The translations under genes were made by a program, and so were the position numbers. The notes beneath the pieces were generated by a model. The model saw only the letters and a list, made by a program, of their open reading frames with translations. It was not told the origin of the DNA and did not search any database. From DATJLY01 sp035532935 (lineage in GTDB: Bacteria > Pseudomonadota > Alphaproteobacteria > ATCC43930 > CGMCC-115725), in assembly GCA_035532935.1 (NCBI GenBank), contig DATKQE010000098.1, positions 1 through 64,000 of the forward strand: DNA of 64,000 bases. Reading direction: 5' to 3'. Shown piece after piece: positions 1 through 7,044 of the stretch. Each line of letters begins with the position of its first letter. Position 1 is the first letter of the stretch.

Positions 1-363
1 CCGGCCAGCTATCGCACTCGGGTCGATGCTGTGCCATTCAAGGATGTTGCCGACGACCGCCTTGACGGTCGCGGGGTCGTGATCGGTCAGATAAAGAACC
101 GCACCGGGCCGATGCGGCTCCTCGCCGCCGATCTCGCGGCCAAGCGCGATAGCAAGGGCTGACTGGATAGCAAGCCAGATCGCCCATCGCTCCGGGCCAA
201 GGCTGGCGCCGACAGTCAACTCGCCCGCGGCGAACCTGTTACCGAGCGCCCATTGAAGCGGCGGTAGATCACGTGTGAGCCAGTCCGCGACGCTGATTAT
301 CGGCGCCGATGTACGCCTAGGCCCTTGACCGCTTGCCGCGGCCGGAGGATTTTGGGAGTGCAT
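1..363 (-). CDS. RepA-like AAA ATPase, C-terminally cut by window edge
   Basis: The reading frame starts with ATG at 361-363 and runs off the window start; 121 codons are visible. It overlaps the end of the upstream AlpA-like gene by 47 bases. The visible protein has the pattern WLTRDLPPLQWALGNRFAAG followed by a strand reading GAVLYLTDHD, which matches the start of RepA/AAA_25 replicative ATPases (target sentence, P-loop region, then the VLYL-xx-D strand). The usual P-loop GGxGKT is absent: the position reads ASLGPERWA. The protein may therefore not hydrolyse ATP. In islands of this type such proteins follow AlpA and are thought to act in replication or excision. The family call is by pattern only. 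Confidence 0.6.
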   Translation of the reverse strand, partial: MHSQNPPAAASGQGPRRTSAPIISVADWLTRDLPPLQWALGNRFAAGELTVGASLGPERWAIWLAIQSALAIALGREIGGEEPHRPGAVLYLTDHDPATVKAVVGNILEWHSIDPSAIAGR

Positions 364-637
364 TGTTGTCGGTCCTGTGATTGACGCCCGCCGTCGTTGC
401 CACGACGGCGGGCGATTTTTTGTGCGATTCGAGCCATCGCGTTACATCCGAACGTCGCCACGCCCATATGCCTGGCGCGAGCCGTACCGGTGGTGGAAAG
501 CCATGCCGGTGCTGCCACGGACCGTTAAGCAACTGGTGGAGCGGGACGCCCGTAAGCTTTTCGCACTCGACGCCGAAGAGCCGTTCGGCTGGTGGCACAT
601 CCTCGACCGCTGGGAATGTGTTGCGACCACGCGGCAC
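317..637 (-). CDS. Small AlpA/helix-turn-helix-like DNA-binding protein
   Basis: This 106-aa protein starts with GTG at 637, 5 bases after the stop of the upstream AlpA-like gene, and its 3' end overlaps the RepA-like gene. The central part, with FPPPVRLAPGIWAWRRSDV then TRWLES, resembles the recognition-wing region of AlpA/MerR-type excisionase proteins, in which a pattern 'FP.P..L....W...+V..W' is common. The C-terminal third is basic and low in complexity. It probably binds DNA as a regulator or excisionase of the element. The tandem arrangement with a second AlpA-like gene is unusual. No better family assignment can be made. Confidence 0.55.
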   Translation of the reverse strand: MPRGRNTFPAVEDVPPAERLFGVECEKLTGVPLHQLLNGPWQHRHGFPPPVRLAPGIWAWRRSDVTRWLESHKKSPAVVATTAGVNHRTDNNALPKSSGRGKRSRA

Positions 638-642
638 CGGAA

Positions 643-939
643 TTAACCCGCCTCGACTCCGTGGCGTGCCATCACGGCCGCACGCACCGCCGTACGCACG
701 GCGGTGCTGCGCTCGGCCGCGCTGGTGTCACGCTCGGCGACGCGGCGCGCGACGAAGCTCATCACCTCGGCATAAACCCACTGTACTTTTCGACCGCCGA
801 GGCTGAGTCGGCGCGGGAATTTACCGGCCGCTTCAAGCTCCCGCAGGTAGGGGCGCGAGAAGGTTATGCCGAGTCGTTTCAACTCGGCGAAATCGATCAG
901 CACAGGCGGAACGGCCGCGGCTTGCGCGTTCAACGGCAT
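643..939 (-). CDS. AlpA-family transcriptional regulator
   Basis: The 98-aa product contains LKRLGITFSRPYLRELEAAG then KFPRRLSLGG and VQWVYAEV, the helix-turn-helix plus wing arrangement of AlpA-type proteins. These act as activators or excisionases of integrated elements. The ATG at 939 is preferred over the TTG at 954 because a GGAG sits just upstream at good spacing. It is followed after 5 bases by a second small DNA-binding gene and preceded by the integrase gene, all on the minus strand, so it probably controls integrase or downstream element genes. Confidence 0.7.
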   Translation of the reverse strand: MPLNAQAAAVPPVLIDFAELKRLGITFSRPYLRELEAAGKFPRRLSLGGRKVQWVYAEVMSFVARRVAERDTSAAERSTAVRTAVRAAVMARHGVEAG

Positions 940-1069
940 AGGGGCGCACTCCAATATCAGTTAAGCGCGCGTCCCGCGTCCGAGCAGCTCGGCGGGATCG
1001 GGGATGGCTGTTACGCGCGGCTGTTAATGGAGAGCCTAGCGCGCCGAAGGTTTACGGCTGGTAACTCTA

Positions 1070-2407
1070 TCAACGGGCGATGCGCCCCGAGCCGTTCCGG
1101 CGCGGCTCCGTGTCGCGCGGATAAGCGAGCTTCTCGATCGCCGCCGCCTTCAAGGCAAGCGACGCGCCGCCGCTGTACAAGCCGTACGTGATTCGGGGCT
1201 TCTCATGGCCCAGGAGGTCGGCGGCGACGTTCTCGCTCACTCCTGCGCCTTCTAACAACGTCGCCACCGTCTTGCGGATTGAATGAAAGACGTGCGGGGG
1301 ACCAAAGCCTAGATCTGTCTTGAGGCGGGTGAAGCGCTTGCCAATGGCTTCGCCGCGCGCCCCATACCGGTTCTTAGGAAGTCCGGTCAGCACGAAGCCG
1401 TCGGCGCTTTCCGTTACGAGTCGTTTGACGGTCGCCAACAGCCGAGAGTGCAGCGGAACCTGGCGCCAGCCGGCTGCGGACTTAGCATCAACAATCTCGA
1501 AGTAGCGTGCCGTGACATTCACGCGCGAGACAGGTAGCGCCGCCAGCTCTTCCAGCCGGGCGCCGGTGTACGCCGCCAAATCGATCAGGTCAGCGAGCTG
1601 CCCATCGCCGCGCTTCCGCGCCTCGGCGAGGAGGCGCGCGACATCATCCGGCTCGAACGGCTTTCGTTCGTCGCCCTTTGTCTTCTTGGCGTTCGATACA
1701 ACAGTGAGCCGATCGAAAGGATCCGCGGCGCCGTCGGGCACCGCCTCGATTGCAACGAGGTATTTCCAGTATCCCCGGAGGTCGTTCACGGCATGCTTCA
1801 CCGTCGAACGTGCGGCGCCGCCGGACGAGATTTCCTCAATCCAAGCATGCACAGTTTTGCGCGTCACGTCGGCAATGTGCGGAAAATGCTGGCGTGCCTT
1901 CTCGATCGCCGAGCGTCGCATGTCGATTGACTTCTTCTCGATCTTGCCTGCGAGAGTTTTTAGATAGGCGTCAAGGTGCTCATCGAGCTTCACGAGCTTG
2001 CCGGTTGCTGCGCCGACGAAGCGCTCGGCCGCGGCGAACTCGGGCAGCTCGCGGTATCTCGGGTCGTCGTCCGACACGATCCCCGCCTTCAATGCCGCCG
2101 CAGTGACGGGAAGCTCGGCCTCGTACGCAAGAACCTGGAGTGCCGCCCGCCGCTCGGCCTCAGGCATGGGCTTGGCGAGCGCTTTGCGCCAAAATTCGGC
2201 TTCAGCATCGTGGTCGTGCGTGCCGCGGGCTCGCTCAATCTCGGCCAGCCATTGCGCCGCCAACAACGCGGCGCGGACCTTGGCGACGGCATGGTCATGC
2301 GTTCTGAGGTTAGAGACAAAACGCTTACGGCCGCCAAGGGCCGCGCGGAGGCTCGGCGGTACATCATGGCTGGCCCACCAGGTCCGATGTCGCAGGTGCA
2401 GGTACAT
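1070..2407 (-). CDS. Tyrosine-type site-specific integrase with DUF6538-like N-terminus
   Basis: The 445-aa protein catalyses integration and excision of the element. The N-terminus (MYLHLRHRTWW, then VSNLRTHDHAVA) matches the short beta-rich domain that precedes many proteobacterial phage integrases. A SAM-like core-binding domain spans about 140-225. The catalytic domain follows, with R284 (YTGARLEEL), K309 (DAKSAAGWRQ), H375 and R378 (FHSIRKT), H401 (LGHEK) and the nucleophile Y411 (YGLYSGG), so the active site is complete. It is the outermost gene of the element, as expected for an integrase near its attachment site. About 115 bases without a gene separate it from the AlpA gene. Confidence 0.93.
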   Translation of the reverse strand: MYLHLRHRTWWASHDVPPSLRAALGGRKRFVSNLRTHDHAVAKVRAALLAAQWLAEIERARGTHDHDAEAEFWRKALAKPMPEAERRAALQVLAYEAELPVTAAALKAGIVSDDDPRYRELPEFAAAERFVGAATGKLVKLDEHLDAYLKTLAGKIEKKSIDMRRSAIEKARQHFPHIADVTRKTVHAWIEEISSGGAARSTVKHAVNDLRGYWKYLVAIEAVPDGAADPFDRLTVVSNAKKTKGDERKPFEPDDVARLLAEARKRGDGQLADLIDLAAYTGARLEELAALPVSRVNVTARYFEIVDAKSAAGWRQVPLHSRLLATVKRLVTESADGFVLTGLPKNRYGARGEAIGKRFTRLKTDLGFGPPHVFHSIRKTVATLLEGAGVSENVAADLLGHEKPRITYGLYSGGASLALKAAAIEKLAYPRDTEPRRNGSGRIAR

Positions 2408-2485
2408 GGCCGCTACTCCCTACAGAGCGTCCCTACACTAATACCTATGAAATACGGCCATTACAAGCGTTTCTGCACATCTATG

Positions 2486-3625
2486 TCAGCCGCCGATGCT
2501 GACGCCGATCAGCCGGCCGATCGCGTAAGTGATGCCGGCAGCGCCGAGGCCGGTCGCGAGCTGGCGCATGCCCGAGATCAAGACGCCGCGCCCGGTGAAG
2601 AGAGTGGTGCCGGCACCGATTGCGAACATCACGACCGCGCTGGTCCCGAGGCTTATGACGATGCCCGTTCGGCCGGCGGCGAAGAAGAACGGCGCGACCG
2701 GACAGATCGCGCCCGTGGCGAAGAGCAGGAACGACGTCGCCCCCGCCACCCAGGGCGAGCCGCCCAACTCGTCCGGATCGATCCCGAGCTCCTCGCGCGT
2801 CAGCGTATCGAGTGCGGCGCCGCCGTGCGAGAGGATGCGCTCGGCGAGCTGCTTCGCCTGCGGTTCCGTCAGCCCCTTGGCCTGGTAGATCAGCGCCAGC
2901 TCCTCTTTCTCCTCTTCCGGAAACTCGCGCAGCTCGTCGGCCTCGATGGCGATCTGGTTCTCGGCCAGCTCGCGCGCGCTGTTGACCGACAGCCACTCGC
3001 CCATCGCCATGGAACAGGCGCCGGCGAGGAGCCCGGCAAGGCCGGTGATCAGGATCGCCCGGCCGGGAAGCTCGGCGCCGGCGACTCCCATCACCAGGCT
3101 CAGATTGGAGACGAGACCGTCATTGGCGCCGAGCACCGCCGCGCGCAGCGCATTACCACCGCCGGAGCGATGCCGGCCCTCGAGCCGGGCCAGCGCGCTG
3201 CCCGAGAGCCCGCCCTGCACCGACTGCTCGGCGGCCTGGATGATCCGTGCATGCGAACGCTCGGCGGCGGGCAGGCCGGCGGCCACCGCCTCGGGCTGGC
3301 TGTCGTACTGGGTGACGCCGGCGCGTTCCAGCTTGTCGATGATGGGGAGGACGAATTGCGGCCCGAACCGGCGCGCGGCCCAGGCGAGCACGTGCGCACG
3401 CCAGCCGGCGACCTGGCCGGTGGCGGCGGCGCCAAGGCGATTGAGCCGGCCGCGCCAGAACTGCGCGTGCGCTTCCTCGACCGCGGCGAGACGGCGATAG
3501 ACTTCCTTGATCTGCGGCTGCGACTCGACCTCGGCGAGCGCCCGATAGAGCGTCGCGCTGTCGACCTCGCCCTGGAGATTGCCGCGATACCGGCGGATCG
3601 CATCGCGGTCGCTCACGCTCGTCAC
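2486..3625 (-). CDS. Ferritin-like/VIT1 (CCC1) family iron transporter
   Basis: The 379-aa protein combines an N-terminal rubrerythrin-like helical domain (about 1-150) with a C-terminal VIT1/CCC1 membrane domain (about 160-379). The first domain carries Glu/His residues in ATLYRALAEVE, AAVEEAHAQFW and ERSHARI. The second contains LGANDGLVSNLSLVMGVAGA and four further hydrophobic segments. This is the domain plan of ErVIT1/MbfA-type proteins, which export iron or manganese across the inner membrane and protect against metal and peroxide stress. The start ATG lies about 100 bases from the divergent msrB gene, another oxidative-damage gene. The exact metal cannot be read from sequence, so no gene symbol is given. 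Confidence 0.88.
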   Translation of the reverse strand: MTSVSDRDAIRRYRGNLQGEVDSATLYRALAEVESQPQIKEVYRRLAAVEEAHAQFWRGRLNRLGAAATGQVAGWRAHVLAWAARRFGPQFVLPIIDKLERAGVTQYDSQPEAVAAGLPAAERSHARIIQAAEQSVQGGLSGSALARLEGRHRSGGGNALRAAVLGANDGLVSNLSLVMGVAGAELPGRAILITGLAGLLAGACSMAMGEWLSVNSARELAENQIAIEADELREFPEEEKEELALIYQAKGLTEPQAKQLAERILSHGGAALDTLTREELGIDPDELGGSPWVAGATSFLLFATGAICPVAPFFFAAGRTGIVISLGTSAVVMFAIGAGTTLFTGRGVLISGMRQLATGLGAAGITYAIGRLIGVSIGG

Positions 3626-3727
3626 TCCCGCTGTCGGCGCGTCGGGTCGAGCTTATAGGGGTTCCGTGCGCCGCGTTCCATCGCGCCCGCGACGGCGCTA
3701 TCATCGACCAGCGAAGGAGATTTCCCC

Positions 3728-4129
3728 ATGACCGACAAGATCGAGAAACCGGACGAGGAATGGCGCAAGGAGCTCACGCCCGAGCAGTATCACGTCATGC
3801 GGAAGAAGGGCACGGAGCGGGCGTTCACCGGCGACTATTGGAACACCAAGACGCCCGGAACCTATGCCTGCGCGTGCTGCGGGCAGGAGCTGTTCGCCTC
3901 CGACACCAAGTTCGATTCGGGCACCGGCTGGCCGAGCTTCACGGCGCCGCTCGACCCGGAGCGGGTCGAGACCGAAACCGACCGCGGCCTGTTCATGTCG
4001 CGGACCGAGGTGCTGTGCAGCCGTTGCGCCGCGCATCTGGGGCACGTGTTCCCCGATGGTCCCGCGCCGACAGGGCTGCGCTATTGCATCAATTCGGCGT
4101 CGCTGAAGCTGAAGCCCCGGGAGAAGTGA
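3728..4129 (+). CDS. msrB: Peptide-methionine (R)-S-oxide reductase
   Basis: The 133-aa enzyme reduces methionine-R-sulfoxide in proteins, using thioredoxin. The full family pattern is present: zinc cysteines C48 and C51 (CACC) and C97 and C100 (CSRC), the block FDSGTGWPSF, and the catalytic C120 in RYCINSASL. The length is normal for free-standing MsrB. A clear ribosome binding site (GAAGGAGA) precedes the ATG by about 8 bases. No signal peptide is present, so it is cytoplasmic. It is divergent from the ferritin-VIT1 gene and convergent with the SpoVR gene. Confidence 0.97.
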   Translation: MTDKIEKPDEEWRKELTPEQYHVMRKKGTERAFTGDYWNTKTPGTYACACCGQELFASDTKFDSGTGWPSFTAPLDPERVETETDRGLFMSRTEVLCSRCAAHLGHVFPDGPAPTGLRYCINSASLKLKPREK

Positions 4130-4159
4130 GGCGCGACACCCAACGGGCGTTGCGCGCGC

Positions 4160-5722
4160 TCAGAGGCGTGCCGTCGCCTCGTGGGTCTTGAGCACGCGTT
4201 CGCTCGTCGCATCCCGTTCCTCGAGGCGGATGCCGTAGCCCCATAGCGAGGACAGATGCTCGAGCACGGAGCGCGCGCTCGCTTCGTCGAGTTCGACGCC
4301 GTTGTGGACGGCATGGGACAGGACGAGGCAGCGGTCGCCGGCCAGGTCGACGTCGCGGATCTGGATGTCGGGCTCGTGACGCGCGAGATCGTAGTGCCGC
4401 GCCATGGCACGGCGGATATCGCGGTAGCCGCGCTCGTCATGGATCGCCTCGACCAGCATGGCATCGGCGTCGGCGTCGTCGAACACCTTGAACAGGCGGA
4501 AATCGCGAATGACCTTGGGGCTGAGATACTGGAGCACGAAGCTCTCGTCGCGATAGTTCGCCCAGGCGTGGCGCAGCGTGCCGTAGGGATCGCCGTTGCC
4601 GGCGATCTCGGGGAACCAGGCATGGTCCTCGTCGGTCGGCTCGGTGCAGATGCGCTTGATGTCGCGCATCACGGCGAAGCCGAGCGCGTAGGGGTTGATG
4701 CCGTTGTAGCGCGGATCGTCGAAATCCGGCTGGAAGATCACGCTGGTGTGCGAGTGCATGATCTCCAGGAGCGCGCCGTCGCTGATGAGGCCCTTCTGGT
4801 GCAGCCGGTGCACCAGCTCGTAGTGAACGAAGGTGGCGCAGCCCTCGTTCATCATCTTGGTCTGCTTTTGCGGATAGAAATACTGCGAGATGTGCCGGGC
4901 GATCCGCAGCAGTTCGCGCTGCCACGGCTTCAGGCGCGGCGCCTGCTTCTCGAGGAAATAGAGCAGGTTCTCCTCGGGCAGGCCGAGCTTGCGCCGCACC
5001 TCGGCGCGCTCCTTTTCCTTGCCCTCGGGGTCTTCGGGCACGTTGCGGCCCGGCAGGTCGGCGGTGCGCCAGATGTCGTCATAGTTCGCTTCGAAGAAGC
5101 GGCGCCGCTCTTCCTCGCGCCGGCGTTCCTCCTCGAGATTGAGCTTCGGTCGGCGGGCATAGCGGTGCACGCCGTGGTTCATCAGCGCGTGCGCCGCGTC
5201 GAGCACGCGCTCGACCGCCTCGGCCCCGTGCTGCTCCTCGGTGTGGGTCACGTAGTCGCGGGCGAAGGCGAGATAGTCGAGGATGCCGGTGGCATCGGTC
5301 CATTGCCGGAAGAGATAGTTGTTCTTGAAGAAATGATTGTGGCCGAACGCCGCATGCGCCACCACGAGCGTCTGCATCGCCATGGAATTCTCTTCCATGA
5401 TGTAGCTGATGCAGGGGCTGGAATTGATGACGATCTCGTAGGCGAGGCCCTGAAGGCCGCGGCGGTAGAGCGTCTCCTCGCGCGCGAAGCGCTTGCCGAA
5501 GCTCCAGTGGCGGTACATCAGCGGCAGGCCGATCGACGCGTAGGCGTCGAGCATCTGCTCGGACGTGATCACCTCGACCTGGTTCGGATAGACGTCGAGG
5601 CCGAGTTCGTTGCTCGCGATCTCCTCGACCGCCTCATAGACCCGGCGCAGCTTGTCGAAATCCCACTCGGGCCCCTCGAACAGGAGATCGGCGTCGCCGG
5701 CAATGGAATTGAGCTGCGCCAT
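4160..5722 (-). CDS. SpoVR family protein (YcgB-like)
   Basis: The 520-aa protein belongs to the SpoVR/YcgB family, about 510 residues in E. coli, whose biochemical role is unsettled. Characteristic blocks seen are GPEWDFDKLRRVYEA, MYRHWSFGKRF, ISYIMEENSMAMQTLV, HNHFFKNNYLF, MNEGCATFVHYELVHRL and NPYALGFAVMRDI. The frame is open upstream to 5836, but the ATG at 5722 is chosen because family homology begins with MAQLNSIAG and it sits one base after the stop of the YeaH gene. It is the last gene of a three-gene minus-strand operon prkA-yeaH-spoVR, a partnership conserved in many proteobacteria and linked to stress and starvation. Confidence 0.95.
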   Translation of the reverse strand: MAQLNSIAGDADLLFEGPEWDFDKLRRVYEAVEEIASNELGLDVYPNQVEVITSEQMLDAYASIGLPLMYRHWSFGKRFAREETLYRRGLQGLAYEIVINSSPCISYIMEENSMAMQTLVVAHAAFGHNHFFKNNYLFRQWTDATGILDYLAFARDYVTHTEEQHGAEAVERVLDAAHALMNHGVHRYARRPKLNLEEERRREEERRRFFEANYDDIWRTADLPGRNVPEDPEGKEKERAEVRRKLGLPEENLLYFLEKQAPRLKPWQRELLRIARHISQYFYPQKQTKMMNEGCATFVHYELVHRLHQKGLISDGALLEIMHSHTSVIFQPDFDDPRYNGINPYALGFAVMRDIKRICTEPTDEDHAWFPEIAGNGDPYGTLRHAWANYRDESFVLQYLSPKVIRDFRLFKVFDDADADAMLVEAIHDERGYRDIRRAMARHYDLARHEPDIQIRDVDLAGDRCLVLSHAVHNGVELDEASARSVLEHLSSLWGYGIRLEERDATSERVLKTHEATARL

Positions 5723-5723
5723 C

Positions 5724-7016
5724 TCAGCCCTCGACCCGATGCTTGGCAAAAAGCTCGTGGAACACGGGGAAGATCTGGGTCGGGTCGGCGACGCGCCGCA
5801 TGGCGAAATTGCCGTGGCGCTCGGCGACCTGGGCATAGGTGCGCCACAGATCGGTCGCGGGCGAGGGGAAGCCGTGGCGCAGCGTCGCTTCCGCGCCCAC
5901 TTCGATATAGGCGAAATACTGGGTGATCGGCAGGATCTCCTCGCCCAAAAGCTGGCTGCAGCGGTCGCTGTCCTCGGTGTAGTTGTCGCCGTCGGAGGCC
6001 TGCGCTGCGTAGATGTTCCAGTTGTCCGGGCTGTAGCGTTCGCGCACGACGCGCATCATCTCCTCGAGCGCGGTCGAGACGATCGTGCCGCCGGTCTCGC
6101 GGCTGTGGAAGAACGTATCCTCGTCGACCTCCTGCGCGTTCGACGTGTGCCGGATGAAGACGACGTTCACGGTCTTATAGCGGCGCTCGAGAAAGACGTG
6201 GAGCAGCAGGAAGAACCGCTTGGCGAGATCCTTCATCGCCTCGGTCATCGAGCCGGACACGTCCATCAGGCAGAACATCACCGCCTGGGTATTGGGCTTG
6301 GGCACGCGCTCGAAGCGGTTGTAGCGCACGTCCACCGGATCGATATAGGCGACGCGACGGGCGCGGCGCTGGGCGATCTCGAGCTCGAGGTCGGCCTGGG
6401 CCGCGCCCTCGGCATCGTCGGCATCGAGCGCGGTCTGGCGTTGCCGTTCGATCGCCTCGATCTCGTTGGGGCGCGGGCGATGCAGCGAGATGCGGCGCGC
6501 GAGGCTGTTGCGCATCGTGCGCACGAGATTGAGATTGGCGGGCGTGCCCGCGACCGAGAAGCCGGCGCGCGCGAGTTGCGTGGCCTCGCTTTCCTTGAGC
6601 CGCGTCTTGATCAGGTCGGGCAACTCGAGATCCTCGAAGAAGAGGTCGAGGAACTCATCCTTCGAAAGCACGAACTCGAAGGCGTCCTGCTCGCCGTTGT
6701 CGTCGGGGCTGGCATTGCCGCGGCCGCCGCCGCCGCCCGATTGCGGCCGCTCGATGCGGTCGCCGGCGACGAACTTCTTGTTGCCGGGAACGACGTAGTC
6801 GCGCTGACCGCCGCGGCTCGCCGAGCGGAACACGGGCTCGGTGATGCCGCGGGTGGGGATCGAGACCTTCTCGCCCGATCCGGCCTCACCGAGCTTGCGC
6901 CGCTTCAAGGCATCGGCCAGCGCATCACGCACCTCGCTGCGCGCGCGGTCGATGAAGCGCTGCCGGTTGGTCAGGCTCTTGCCCTTGGGATTCGGTCGAC
7001 GGTCGATGATGTTCAT
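5724..7016 (-). CDS. yeaH: UPF0229/DUF444 family protein YeaH, von Willebrand A-like
   Basis: The 430-aa protein is a YeaH-family member. An N-terminal basic region (RRPNPKGKSLTNRQRFIDRA) is followed by a Gly-rich loop near 94-100 and a von Willebrand factor A domain. The metal-ion MIDAS motif DVSGS is at 252-256, and TGGTIVSTALEEM lies further on. The family is a partner of the serine kinase PrkA/YeaG and is induced by nutrient stress and stationary phase in E. coli; its molecular role is not known. It lies between prkA (28-base gap) and spoVR (1-base gap), so the three genes are almost certainly co-transcribed. Confidence 0.95.
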   Translation of the reverse strand: MNIIDRRPNPKGKSLTNRQRFIDRARSEVRDALADALKRRKLGEAGSGEKVSIPTRGITEPVFRSASRGGQRDYVVPGNKKFVAGDRIERPQSGGGGGRGNASPDDNGEQDAFEFVLSKDEFLDLFFEDLELPDLIKTRLKESEATQLARAGFSVAGTPANLNLVRTMRNSLARRISLHRPRPNEIEAIERQRQTALDADDAEGAAQADLELEIAQRRARRVAYIDPVDVRYNRFERVPKPNTQAVMFCLMDVSGSMTEAMKDLAKRFFLLLHVFLERRYKTVNVVFIRHTSNAQEVDEDTFFHSRETGGTIVSTALEEMMRVVRERYSPDNWNIYAAQASDGDNYTEDSDRCSQLLGEEILPITQYFAYIEVGAEATLRHGFPSPATDLWRTYAQVAERHGNFAMRRVADPTQIFPVFHELFAKHRVEG

Positions 7017-7044
7017 CGGGCAAAAGCTCGCTCAACGCTCGGCG

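Larger units (their letters stand above)
1..2480. mobile_element. Integrase end of an integrated genetic element (partial)
   Basis: Four minus-strand genes sit here: a tyrosine integrase, two small AlpA-like DNA-binding proteins and a RepA-like ATPase. The order integrase, AlpA, RepA is typical of integrative islands and phage satellites in proteobacteria. The integrase starts at 2407, next to the chromosomal ferritin-VIT1 gene that ends at 2486, so the chromosome junction should lie in about 2408-2486. No tRNA gene is visible there and no att core can be named because the other end is outside the window. The boundary is inferred from gene content, not from a repeat. Confidence 0.7.

Noticed and set aside
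2408..2486. tRNA or att repeat at the integrase boundary
   Set aside because: No cloverleaf and no identifiable direct repeat in the available sequence; the other att end is outside the window.
1976..3658. 560-aa plus-strand frame across integrase and ferritin-VIT1
   Set aside because: Antisense shadow of two genes that both show clear family motifs on the minus strand.
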